Shown here one piece after another: positions 1-17,902 of a stretch of 64,000 nucleotides of DNA; within the stretch, counting starts at the first letter, position 1, and every line of letters begins with the position of its first letter. The stretch is from the NCBI GenBank assembly GCA_950295325.1, contig OX485809.1, positions 42,005,081 through 42,069,080 of the forward strand. Reading direction: 5' to 3'. A program made the translations under genes and the position numbers. The DNA comes from Polytrichum commune. Lineage: Eukaryota > Streptophyta > Polytrichopsida > Polytrichales > Polytrichaceae. The notes beneath the pieces were generated by a model. It saw nothing but the letters and a program-made list of their open reading frames with translations. It made no database searches and was not told the origin of the DNA.

Positions 1-180
1 GGAATTCTCATAAGGATACAACCACCTTATGCACAAATTAAAGTCGTGATAACGAGAATACACAAGAACAACAAACGCCTATACCATTAAAGTTTTTAAG
101 ATTTGTTAGATGGACATCAAATGAAAGAAAACTTATGTGAAGCCTATGTTGTCAATACATAGCGCCGTCAAATTGTTTAA

Positions 181-670
181 GGTTCTTAGTGGTGGTCTTA
201 ATGCTTAGTATTAGTGTTGGGCCTTAGTTCTCGTTCATCTTCCTCACCATGGTCATACTTGGTAGTATGCCGTTTCTGGTAATGCATTTTATGGTGTTAG
301 TGGTGGTGTTAGTGACGGCGGTCTTAGTGCTTAGTGCTAGTGATGAGTATTAACGTTGGATCTTAGTGGTGGTCTTAATGTTGGGTATTAGTGTTGGTCT
401 TAATGTTGGGTATTAGTGTTGGTCTTATGGTTGGGTCTTAATGCTTAGTATTAATGCCTGTTGCACTTGGTAGTATGCCGTTACCGACATTGTATTTTAT
501 GGTGTTAATAATAGGTCTTAGTATTTAATATTAGTGTTGGTTTTAGTGTTAGGTTGTTCTAGTGTTAGGTATTAGAACTGGGTCTTAGTGTTGGTGCTTA
601 GTGCCAAGTCGTCTTAGTATTAGATCGTTTTAGTGTTGGTCTTAGTGCTTAGTATTAGTCCTAGGCCTTT
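181..670. repeat. degenerate TTAG-rich tandem repeat array
   Basis: The stretch is built from variants of GGTCTTAGTGTTGG and GTATTAGTGTT. The clearest short unit is 25 bp, with near-identical copies at 371-395 and 396-420 and a third altered copy from 421. A longer period of about 210 bp is also visible: the segment beginning ACTTGGTAGTATGCCGTT occurs at about 258 and again at about 468, each time followed by a TTTTATGGTGTTA motif. No open frame spans it. It looks like a decaying minisatellite. Confidence 0.7.
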
Positions 671-1980
671 TTGCTGGTGTCGGCCTTCAAATTATCACTA
701 AATATTGAAAAATCTATAAATCTATAAATTTAATAGATTCTATAGTGATTAATATAAAAAAAACTTATATAGTTAATAGTTTTAGGTATTTTGGCCTTAG
801 TCATGTAGAACTATCATATAATAACTAGTTTGAGTTTTCATTAGAAGAACACTATTAGTAGATAGAATCTTCAACCATTCAATATGTTCTCATTTTTTTT
901 ACTTCTAATTTTAGGCAACACATTAGTTGAGAATATGAATCCAAAAAGCATAAACTTGTTCCATGTGTCCAAGAATGAAGGGAGAAAACATGGAGAAACA
1001 CGAAAATTGGTATGTTTCTTAAATCTATATATGCAATTGAATTTTGAATGGTCACTATAACCAAATGGCTAAGAATTAGGAGGCAAATGCAATGTCTTCA
1101 AAGAGAGCACAAGAAGCTCTAAATGATAGAAGGAGCAACAACGAGCATGATTTGAAGGAGATATCCAACCATGATAAGGTGTACTATTAATTAAGAAATC
1201 ATAGTCCTTACATTTCAAAAGGACTCATGTTTGTAACACTATTAGAGATTAAAAATACCAACCAATAATAAAATGTGATGACCATTTTTATGATTATGAT
1301 ATGTCTTGATCACAAATCTATGTAAAATTCAATACAAAATCATGATAGTTATTATAGGAGTTCCTTGAGAACTGCAAGAAGTGCCAAGTAACACAATTTT
1401 GATACTCCTTATCGTAGTTGAACCCAATATCATTCTTTAAAGATTTTTAATTATTTAAAAAAATTGAACCTTTCATGTTATAAAATGTGGGTGGATAAAT
1501 AGGGTTTGCTCACTTGATTATCCTCCAAGTTTTTAGTGTAGATTCATTGTTGTTAATGTGGCCTACATTATTTACCATAATTATGTAGACTAAATTGGGG
1601 TCTTCAGAATGTTCATTCTTTGGTCAATCGATCTGCTCAGAAAAGATATCTTGTAGCTATAAGGGATTCTCAACAAGGGATTCTCAACATTTTCACCTTT
1701 AACTTTACTTTAGTGAATTTCACCTTTAATTTAAATTTTGATGAATATCCATTGTTGGCCTTGTCACATTGCAAAAGTAGTATGGAGTGTTAGTGTAGAA
1801 CTTAGTTTAGCAGTAAAAAATTAAATTATGTACACCACCGCCCAGGGAAGAGATTTTGGGCATAATTGATGGAGATCCAAAGTGTTCCCAAGGCCAACCA
1901 GTTACAATATGTTGGTATCCTTGGTTCTCATTTATGGATTGAAGATTTATTCTATAGATTCCATTAAAATGATCAGCAAT

Positions 1981-2047
1981 TTGATGTACTTTCAATACGT
2001 TATGGCTTCCCGGACTTTATAAAATTGATTTCAGTTCATTTCATTGG
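1981..2047 (+). repeat. dispersed repeat, copy 1
   Basis: The segment begins TTGATGTACTTTCAAT and continues through TATGGCTTCCCGGACTTT to a TTTCATT-rich end. Related copies lie at 3247-3310 on the same strand and 21461-21530 on the opposite strand. The shared core is TTGATGTACTT, then GGCTTCCTGGACTT, then AATTTCATT. Family unknown. Confidence 0.55.
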
Positions 2048-3246
2048 ATTCCCACAGCCGCCAACCTCCCGTGCAACCGACGGGTCATAATTGCCATTTT
2101 GAACGGTTGTACATCTGGTGATGCCAAACCTGAGTGTGAGGATCATGTTCACAACACAAACTACTTTGGTTGTGCACACAGAAGCACAGAAAGCTCTCTA
2201 TCATTCAAGTCCTGACCTCGACCAGGAAGTTAGAGTCAGAATCACAATAGGTTACATCTACAAGCAGGTGTGTGGTGAGCGCCGTAACTTGTTGCTGGAA
2301 GAATTGAGCGACATTTGTTGTCCTCCGTGAATTGATGTGGCAGGTGAGCTCTCTGGCCAAGCAACTTGTTTCCAGCTAGCTGTTTTTTGGACAATATTTG
2401 CAATAATGTGTGTTTGCATGAAGACGTTGTTACGACTCAATTTCTGGTAGAGTTGTAAGGGTCATGATCTGCTGGGTGGCCAGTTTGGTTGAGTACAATA
2501 GAGTGAACCTACTTATTTCCCAAAGGCACAGAACATCTGAGATTGCTGGAATCATTTATACACAAGTGGTGATGCGGTTATAGTTCAGATTGGAAAAGAC
2601 AATTATTTCATGGTTCAGTGTCAGTGTATTTGAGCATATGCATCAGAGGTTGAGCAATCCTTATTTCTTGAAGTGGGCGGTTCTGTCTTACCAGTATATG
2701 TAACTCACGATTTGCTCTCTGGGATGCAGACGATCGACATGTGAGCATCCACTGTATTATCATTATTTATCTTGACAGGTTTCACCTTCTTTTGTGAAGA
2801 GAAGAATTCTGTGAGCTAGCTGCAGCAAAGCAGGATCGAGCCATCCGTCAGAGGTACTCCAATTCAGTAGATTTGACACTGCTTTTTGTTAACTTTATCA
2901 TTCCTTGTTCAATCTCAAGTGTAGCGATATATGTGTGTTTGTTTAACTGATGCCTTTCTGATGGGTTTGCAACGACTAATTTTGGTGGGGAGGCCACCAA
3001 ATTCGTAATAAATGGACCAATTTTAAGAGAATCAAAAGCTCCTCAACCGTTGCAAAAACGTCATAAAGATGTTCATATTCTGCTGTTTTGAGCCCATAGT
3101 ATTCCCTATTTCAAAATGTAATACTAACAAGTCCCAAAGTCTTTCTTCCAAATTGTCATCGAGTTGATATTCGCCTATATCTTACTGAAGCCACTGCACT
3201 GCACTCCACTCCGTTAGTCTAGGGTATTAGCCTTTTTAACACCATT

Positions 3247-3310
3247 TTGATGTACTTGAATCCCATAAGCCTTTTGGCTTCCTGGACTTCAAGATCAATT
3301 TCATTTCATG
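3247..3310 (+). repeat. dispersed repeat, copy 2
   Basis: It shares with copies at 1981 and 21461 the order TTGATGTACTT, TGGCTTCCTGGACTT and AATTTCATTTCAT. Upstream similarity to the 21461 copy seems to extend about 50 bp further (TCTAG, TTAGC, then ACCATC/ACCATT motifs), so the true unit may be over 100 bp. Confidence 0.55.
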
Positions 3311-3437
3311 ATAGTGTAGTAGTGATGATATATGTGAGATCTACTCGATGTCTGACATTGTGCTTGTATGTAGGGCCCCAAAAAGCGGCAATCGGCAATA
3401 TCTTGAGCTTTTTTATCAACTTCTTGACAAACAATGA

Positions 3438-5304
3438 ATGGTGCAATCTGAAGAGTGTGAAGAAGACGAGGAATTAGAAGAAAATATGTCGGAAGAGAAG
3501 CAACATAGAGAACTATTCTTCACTAATCTGCTTTCGACTTTGGAAGGTTTCAAAACTGATGGTAGCAGATCGACATTTGCTGTTGGGGGAGCGGTGTCAT
3601 ACAGGGATGGAGCAACTGTTTCTTGATTATATGTCGGTCGCAGGAGCCGGTGTGTTGCATCTTCCCTCATCTAGTCAAGATGCCATGAAGTATCGCCTTG
3701 TCTGTGACCAACCTCATCCAGCTGAGCAAGGTGTAGGCACACTTTGGTAACATCACGAGTGTTTGTCGAGTGGCCGATGCATCTCAAGTATGGATTCATG
3801 ATGGAAACACATTTATGTCTAGTACTGTTAAAGGAGCTGCACTGGAAACTCTCAAAAGAATGGGACTTGATAAGTTGGAGATGCAACTAGACGTTGAGTT
3901 GCACAAAGTACTTCTCCATGAGCTAGTGGCATCTTCGAGTTTATTCATCACAAGGCAAATGAGATCGGCGTCTTTGCAAACATGGTGATTCAGCTCCCCT
4001 CCGAGTGATTCAGCACCCTAGACCCTAAACCCCTAAACCAGCTCCCCTCCGAGGGAGGCTTTGAAGGTGGTGCATTGGTTGTAAGTCAGGGCAAGGAATG
4101 CACGACTCTCGATTTCTCCACGAGAAGCTCCAATCGCTATTTTTTATACTGCATTCTTTGCATATTGCAAGTATGTGCTGGAGAATGTGACCAGAGGTGC
4201 TCAACTGTGCCTTGTATGTAATTTGGTAAGAAAACTCTCGAATTCCAAGGGTCATTCTTTACCATTGGACAATCTTCCTGTACGAATGAGAAAGTTAATG
4301 GGAATGGCATCCATGTCAGCAAGATTGGAAGCTGTGCTGAAGCCATGGATAGAGGCAATACATGGCGATTCAGTGAACGGCGTCTTCCGTAGAAAGCTCG
4401 GCATTCCCTTGCGTCGCAAGTACACAGAACTAGTTATCTTTCCAAAATCTGAAAGGGCATGATCGAATCTTGGCAAAGATCATGAAACAAATCCAGGATT
4501 CCAACGAGAAGAGTTTACTTGATGTCTTTCTGTGCGTGTTGACAAGGCATGAACGTGGCTATGGAGGGTCAAATATGATGGAAGTTATAACGACAAGAGA
4601 TTTATGTTGCTGAGAGAAAATGGGTTGGATTGGATGATCAGATTGTTACTTTTGACGTTGTTGTGGATGTTGAAAGCGAAGTAGTTGTCAACGACACCAT
4701 AGACGATTTGTTCGATGTTGATGGTGAACCAGATATGATCAAGAGTACCCAAGATTCTGATGGTGAGGATGAATTCGTTGATCACTTTTACCATAGAGCA
4801 GTGATGATTGTCTGGCTTTAAAAACATGCAGTGGGAGAAGCAGTCGATGCAGGAATCGGTGAAGCTTTGAAGGTCGTATTATAGCAGCAGGAAAACGTAG
4901 GGGCCAGTGTCTCCGACATGTTGGGTGAGCTTTTGGTGCATGCCAGAAGAACCCCATTTTGGTACCAAAACAACTCAGTGACGTATAAATTGTTGAAGCT
5001 TTGCCTTATGCAGGGAACACTTGAAGATGTTATGTGTGTCTTATGTTTGCCTATCAACGTTCCCAGCCGCTATGGACGCCAGAGCATAGAAGAAACAGAG
5101 ACTTCTGAGCTGATTGGAATCCCAGATATCAATTGTTGCCCAGTTAATTGCCCAGTTCAAAAGCATGGATGGAGGAATTACAAAGGCATTATACGGAAGG
5201 TTGTGGACAAGAAGCAAGCTCGGCGTGACCAGGTTAAAAATTACGTGCATCTTGCTACTATACTTGAAGGAACTGGGTGCCTTGGTTCAGTGAATCGAAA
5301 TTGA
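3438..5304 (+). pseudogene. decayed 2OG-Fe(II) oxygenase-like gene (large prolyl-hydroxylase-like family)
   Basis: Fragments of one protein appear in order but in changing frames. 3438-3626 carries an acidic start followed by LLSTLEGFKTDG and STFAVGG. 3770-3988 carries WIHDGNTFMSS and ELHKVLLHE. About 3925-4005 reads FEFIHHKANEIGVFANMV then IQLPSE. 4175-4462 carries NVTRGAQLCLVCNLVRK. 4630-4821 ends in HFYHRAVMIVW, and 4918-5304 continues as an open frame. From memory, the order matches large plant and fungal proteins with a prolyl-4-hydroxylase-like domain, where the iron site reads HRDTEK, then LVVQLPS, then CLVYNLVRK and a later YHRA..LWP. Here HRD has become HHK, so the iron-binding Asp is lost. 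Several frameshifts and stops, plus an inserted telomere-like patch at 3991-4053, show it is a pseudogene. Confidence 0.5.
3991..4053. repeat. telomere-like insert flanked by a 15-bp direct duplication
   Basis: CAGCTCCCCTCCGAG occurs at 3991-4005 and again at 4039-4053. The 33 bp between them (4006-4038) contain CCCTAGACCCTAAACCCCTAAAC, i.e. imperfect plant telomere units. Without the insert and one copy of the duplication, the surrounding pseudogene text would read on from IQLPSE into GGFEGGALVVSQGKE. The patch is therefore a secondary insertion into the relic gene. Confidence 0.7.
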
Positions 5305-6376
5305 CTTTGGAGTTGAAAAGTGAAGTGCCAATCATTCTGTTGGCAGAGTACCAGGTTACCCTTAATTCATACTTTGATTGATGACCCAAGAGTACCTAAA
5401 CTTTAGACAACGAGATGATTTTTTGACTGATATGTGTATTGCTGGGTTTGCTCTTTGTAGAAATTAAACCACGAAGTCAGGACGGGTGTGTAGAGAAGTT
5501 TAAGCACCCATTGAAATATATTATTTTCACCTCTTAAATGTTTGATCTGTTGTAAAAAATTGCTCCAACGTGAGAATGATTCAGTTAGTATTACAAAGGC
5601 TCACAATATCAGTCACGATGATTCATTACTAAATTATTGCCTGTCCATTCGAAGGTTTCTACATTTTCTTTGGACTTTTGACACACAGAGTGAACTTGCC
5701 TCCCAATTCCAACATTGTTGAGGTCTGGACTTGCTCACTTAGGAAGGCTATAGGATCCAGAGTGGATGCTGATGGGCAACTCTTAGAAAGAAAGAAAATG
5801 CTCAGAATTTGCTAGGTGTGAATGTTGTACATTCCATGAGACTTTTCAACAAACTTTTTGGACTTCTGTGTGCATGTTTCAAATTTTAATTGGATAGAGA
5901 AGTTCTCGAACAGAAATGGAGATTCGCTGCAGCCTGAGAAAATTGTAGAATGAGACAGATCCCAGTGAGCCCATTGGAGGGAAACTTCTCAAGCTCTTAA
6001 TCTACAATAGTTTGAGGATTTTGAAGGTTAGTCCTCATACTTTGCATTTTCAATCCATTGTGATGGATGTATAGAACAGCCAAAAAACTCCTTCCTGTAA
6101 CAGACGGTGATAGATTAAAGCTTAAGTCTGCTTGTGTAGCTGGTAAGCAGGGATAACATGTTGAAGCTCAGTATGTTCTGTCATGGTTCTCCCATAACAT
6201 TCCTTACATGCGAAATGCACTAGGGCCAGTGTATTACACTGCATAGTGTCCTGGTGTCGATGTATTGCATTCCGCACATAGATTGATCATAGGTTGAAGC
6301 GAGGTATGTAGTAGGTCAATGATGCCAACGCATGGTGATGGCATTATTGGAGAGGGAAGAGCAAATAAATGTTAAC
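5305..6376. other. no recognisable gene
   Basis: This stretch lies between the first oxygenase-like fragments and the MITE. It may be decayed continuation of the same relic gene, but no motif can be recognised in any frame. Confidence 0.4.
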
Positions 6377-6379
6377 TTA

Positions 6380-6868
6380 GGGTCACTTCACACACGAGAC
6401 TGAGAGCCCATGACCATTGCACTTCAAGCACTCTCATTGGTGGAAAAGGCGGGTCCAAGTTTGCTTCACCCTACGCTTGAGGGACCAATGGAGTATGTGA
6501 ATGCAAGATGGAGGTAAAGTCCATATGGATTCCTTCATGGCATTGAATGGATCATGTTTCATGGTTAGTTGGACTATTTTTAAAAACCATCTCTTAGGGG
6601 TTGGCCTAACACAAAACCGGGAGACCACTCCGAATGCTCACGACCGTTGATTTATTCTATTTTATCATGTGTGAGGACTTACATGAATAGAAATATATTG
6701 AAATAGCATTTGGTTGAGGGCTCGGTCACTCATGACTTCACACTACAGGTCAGGATCCGTGACCGCACTACATGATTTTGGAGGTATGTTGGAACGGCCT
6801 TTGCACACTTTCTTTTGGGCTCTCACACTTTCATGGTCACGGCTCTTGGCTCGTGTGTGAAGTGGCCC
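6380..6868. mobile_element. Tourist-like MITE (PIF/Harbinger type), 489 bp
   Basis: The ends are inverted repeats. The left begins GGGTCACTTCACACACGAG at 6380; the reverse complement of the right end, closing at 6868, is GGGCCACTTCACACACGAG. Weaker inverted similarity continues about 20 bp inward (GAGAGCCCATGACCA against AAGAGCCGTGACCA). TTA flanks both sides (6377-6379 and 6869-6871), as expected for the 3-bp target duplication of PIF/Harbinger elements. There is no coding capacity, so it depends on a transposase from elsewhere. Its termini differ from those of the full Harbinger at 35557, so it belongs to another subfamily. Confidence 0.8.
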
Positions 6869-6899
6869 TTAGCCTGCACAGCAGCTACACTGTAGTAGA

Positions 6900-8090
6900 A
6901 GAGCTACATATGAAGATTTAATGAGAACTCCGAAGGCGACGGGGGTGGGTTTGGGTAACCTTGCAGGTAGCGTGGACTCGGCGATGGTATAGCCAGGTTG
7001 GTGGGGTTGACAATATTGGCCTCATACATCTAATTTGGGCATCCTGCCAGCTCCACAACAAAATGAGCTCCGACACAGTGTACCTTATCCCTGCAATTCA
7101 AACTAATGCCCAACTGGTATCTAGGATACCAATCTACGATTTGTGGTTCACAAGAATCAGGCGAATACTTCGGGAATATTGAGTAACGGATGCGAAGTTG
7201 CTTTCTATGACGTGCTTCGAAGTACAGAAGATGCGCTTTTGTTGCATTCATTTGAACCCAGAGGAACCAGTTTGGAAACTTCGGAGCTAACCCAATATCC
7301 GCAGCTTTCAGATTGATCAGGAAACATTTTGGAACTGGCATTTCCTTCATTAGCGGCCAGCAGCGTGTGGTGGGTGGTAATTTCAGTTCTCCTAGCTAAG
7401 GACCAGCGCATGGTCACTTTAGACTCAAGATTTTGATGCAGAGGAAGATGAACACGCAGATGTTTGGCTCTTTTGAATATGATGGTTGTGCTCGTACTGG
7501 TACGAGAAGACACAGTACCGTCGGTAGGTCTTCGGAGTGGAGGATACAGGAGGCTTAGACACACTTATACTGATTCCATAAGAAGTTATCGTGTATACTT
7601 AAAGTTGCAAGGAGGAGCACAATCATGGTGACCTGGAGTATCAGGATTGGAGTGCTCTGCTTACGGTAGTGTGCTTTGTCAAGCTTGGGAGAAATCTTGC
7701 AACTCTTCTCAAACTTGCAAAGTGGACTGGTGGCTGTTGTATATAGGAGATTATTTCTCCGGTGTGATGTGGTTGGTGTTCATTAAGCCAGCGCGAAGTT
7801 TAGGAATCCGACTCAGAGTGGGGTCATGGCAATTGTAGCAAATATGTTTGCGAAAATTCAAGGGATTGGAAGAAGGCACAATTCAGGTTTTTATGCACTT
7901 TGGCCAGGTATGGGATGCCGCTGACAACTATTTCAATGAAAGTGAATATCTGTCATTCTTCACTCCTCGTGCTTGGGATTTACGAATCTCACCAGAGCCA
8001 TGTTCCTCATCTCCGTAAGAGAGTTGAGTATCAATCAGTGGCAACCAATATTCCAGGTTATGGGGGCACTTTGATTCAAGGCTAGCTGTC
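6900..8090 (+). pseudogene. possible continuation of the oxygenase-like relic
   Basis: Short open stretches follow one another in several frames: 7647-7838 with a KVDWWLLYIGDYFSGVMW region, and 7900-8085 beginning ARYGMPLTT. An overlapping frame near 7905-8010 reads FNESEYLSFFTPRAWDLR. Order and strand fit the C-terminal part of the relic at 3438-5304, but I cannot name a diagnostic motif. It could equally be an unrelated decayed gene. Confidence 0.3.
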
Positions 8091-8546
8091 TATAACCACT
8101 TCAATGCCGGTCAAGATTGTGATGGATAGATGCTCTTGTTGTTCACTTGACTCGAAAGTGACAAATCAGAGATGTGTAAGGGATTTCATGAGATGAATGA
8201 ACGCTAATGCTAGTCAGATCGATGTCATACGGATTCTAAACATCCAAAGTTTTAGCTTAACCTATACCAGTGGGGATGATTTACTCCATGTACACAATCA
8301 ACCTCTGCTGCCCTTCAGAAGATGACCAACCTAACCATGCAATAAAATCAATCATCATCTAGTTTGTCATTTTTCCTAAGAGTTCGGATGGTATTCACCT
8401 TCCCATTTTCTTGCCAAAGTTGAGGTTTGTTGCAAACTGGAGTTCTTTGAGCTTTGAAAACGTTCATTTGGCTATCCTTAATTTGATTGACCATCCTGAC
8501 TTGATGTGGTCATGTTAACACAATTGGATTGAATGTGAACTGATTG

Positions 8547-15286
<6,740 letters not shown>

Positions 15287-15583
15287 CTTGAATCTATGCT
15301 CGAGCTCATCACCACCTCGTCACACGCTCTGATCATTACGGCCGTGGTATGTATGTAAAATTATATGTCCTTCAGTGCCCACATGAGGTTGTTTTTAGTT
15401 TCGAGTCGCAGGCATTGCCCCTGCTACTGTGGGATGAGATGTAACACCCCCTTTGTACGCCTAATTCATTCACTAGGAAAGGGATCAAATTACTTTTCCC
15501 AGAGCCTGCAGGCACACTTTCCCCTCTCCCCCACTTCGAAGCAAAAGCTCCAGCTTGTTAGAATCGAAGAGTCTAAGAAGCTG

Positions 15584-15589
15584 AATAAA
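15584..15589 (+). promoter_or_regulatory. possible poly(A) signal of kinase gene 1
   Basis: AATAAA lies about 300 nt after the TGA stop at 15284-15286, a plausible 3'UTR length in plants. No transcript evidence is available. Confidence 0.3.
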
Positions 15590-15599
15590 TTAAATGTCT

Positions 15600-16859
15600 G
15601 CTGCCATTGTAGCATTCAACATTGTTTATGGAGATTGTGAGGCATTTGCACAGGGCAGTCAGATATATGATGGTTTCTGATGACATTCTATCCGTGCCTT
15701 CTGTGAGACTGAGCTCTGATGTGTGATTTCATCATAGCAACAGTTACAGATGTCATTGCAGCAGCAGCTATGTAGTAGTCCTAGAGCTGGGATCTGTGCA
15801 TTGGAATTTGCAAGGGCTTTATTTTATATCAGTAGAAGTTTAGGGTTTATGGGGGTGTTATTTAGTTTGTTTTCATGTTCTCCAATTATACCAATTAGAT
15901 TTACACAACAAAACTTGAGTTGAATTAGCAAATCTACAATGAAGCATCAACAAAAATTGGTTTGAATATCGGACCTCTCTTGATTTAGCTATGGTTATTG
16001 GAAGTGCATGTTTATTGATTTCTTAGATGAATACATAGATCCTCCTAATTGTGTTCATTATTGAATGTGGAGTAGGCAATAGAAGTTGAAAATTTAGTGC
16101 AATCTTATATAAACATGTGTCTTTATGGTGTTTGTTCTTTGATCTTCACCGAACCACACACTGATCATATGTAATTGTTTGACTAAGAAATGTAACCAAA
16201 TAACACCCACATACTCATAGCACTCACACAATTGGGCTTGCCATCTCGAAATGGTGATCAATGGCTGATGAATTGTCTCTTGTTATTCTTGGGAGTTGAC
16301 CATCTCAAAGTTTGGCTGCCTCCAAATTTGAAGTTCATTGAGGCTTCCAGCCCCTTTCCACCTTAATCATAGTCTTGCGAATTTGTCATTGGCAGGCTCT
16401 GTTGTTGTCCATAGTGTGCTAGGTTAGGCATCTTTAGTATATGCCAACATGCATGCTTATATATATATTACCACGAACCAGACAAGGAGTTGTCTCATTG
16501 TTCATTGTTTAAATTGCTCGTAGCTAAACCTGAAATTCTCATTAACAAGATTAAGGGATTGCCACATATGTTCCAAAATGCAGGTCTCAAAACAGAGTTT
16601 GGTAAGCCAAGATAGAAAGAATTTCAGTCTTGATATGTGCATAACTTTGAGAAGCTTGGTTTCAAGGTTGGTCCCACTTTTTTGGGTTAAAATTGTTTGT
16701 TTCCAATTTCAATCGGAAATGGAGGTTTTAAGCCTTGCAAAACCGCCGTCTTGGATCGGAGTTGAAAATGGACATTTATACCTAGTAAAAGAAAGACCAA
16801 CTTTGAAATCAAGTTTTTCAAAGTCAGGCACATGTCAAGACCAAAATTCATTTATCTTA
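15600..16859. other. non-coding stretch downstream of kinase gene 1
   Basis: The start is probably 3'UTR. No other gene, splice pattern or repeat is recognised. Confidence 0.4.
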
Positions 16860-17005
16860 GGGTTGGTTTACACCATGGACCATGAAGTCGGACCATGGAA
16901 GATGGAATTTTTCCATGGTTCGACTTGATGGTCCAACTTTCATGGTCTGATTTCTTAAAAAAACAATTTGCAAAGCCTTTGGGCCCCTCACTAGGTGTAA
17001 ACCAA
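16860..17005. mobile_element. candidate small MITE or foldback
   Basis: GGGTTGGTTTACACC at 16860-16874 is matched in inverted orientation by GGTGTAAACCAA at 16994-17005. The interior is rich in CCATGG and GGACCATGAA motifs that also occur in both orientations. No clear target duplication could be settled, so the element class is open. Confidence 0.4.
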
Positions 17006-17873
17006 ATGTGGACCAAGAAAAATTACCATGCACCAAAAAGTGAATGTGCTTTTCTTCTTTAATATATGCCCAAAAAGGACATTTTTGGAAAAAATTCGAG
17101 TTTGACCACTCTCTTGTCTTCTCTTGGGCTCCACTTGTCTTTACTTCTTGTTATATGTGTTGAAGATGTGGCTTGCAAATATTCTCACAACAATTTTTAT
17201 AAAAAAAAAAAGAGCAATTTAATTTGCACATGTTCACATGTGACATGTACCTTGTGTTGTACATTGAGCATTATTTGCAACCTGCTTCACCATGTGTACT
17301 TGAATTCTTGAGTTCTAGATGTCCCACATTGTTTGGTGAAATATGTGGGAGCCGGTTTAAGGGGTAAGGCATGGAAGGAATAGCATGTCTTATGGGTTAT
17401 GATATGATCAAGGCACATAGAGGGCGGACTTGCTTCTCAAAATTCATTACATCATGTAGATGCTAAAAAGTGTGCCTTTTGAGCCTTACCTAGTGGGAAG
17501 AGTTGTATACACCCCCCCCCCCCAAAAAAAAATAAAAAATCATTAAATCTCTTTATAAGAGCATTTCTTTGCCATGTGAGCTTCATTGAAGTTGGACACT
17601 TTGGATGCTTTGATGCAAGTATCATTATGCGGGATAAAGGTGGAGAATATGAATTGGAGGGTAGTATTTGAGTTATTATGCAACATGAGGATACAAAGAG
17701 TTATTAGTTTGAATTGAATTATGTAAGATGTTCAAACTTCTCTATATTTGTATTTAAAAAATATGTATCGATCTTCAATTTTGTGTGAAAAAAGAAGATT
17801 TTCTCAACACATCATTTGTTAGGTAGTTGTTGATGGTGACTGTCACATTGAAACGCCAAAAAAAGTAACCTTT

Positions 17874-17902
17874 GAAATGAAATGAAATGAAATGAAATGA
17901 AG
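17874..17902. repeat. (GAAAT)n microsatellite
   Basis: About five tandem copies of the pentamer GAAAT, directly readable. Confidence 0.85.

Larger units (their letters stand above)
671..3430. other. non-coding, AT-rich stretch with dispersed repeat copies
   Basis: I see no convincing gene here. All open frames are under about 80 codons and none shows a recognisable domain or splice pattern. The only structured items are two copies of a dispersed repeat, listed separately at 1981 and 3247. Confidence 0.5.

Noticed and set aside
7205-7564. Minus-strand 119-codon frame
   Set aside because: No recognisable motif, and it overlaps the plus-strand protein-like fragments near 7.6-8.1 kb.
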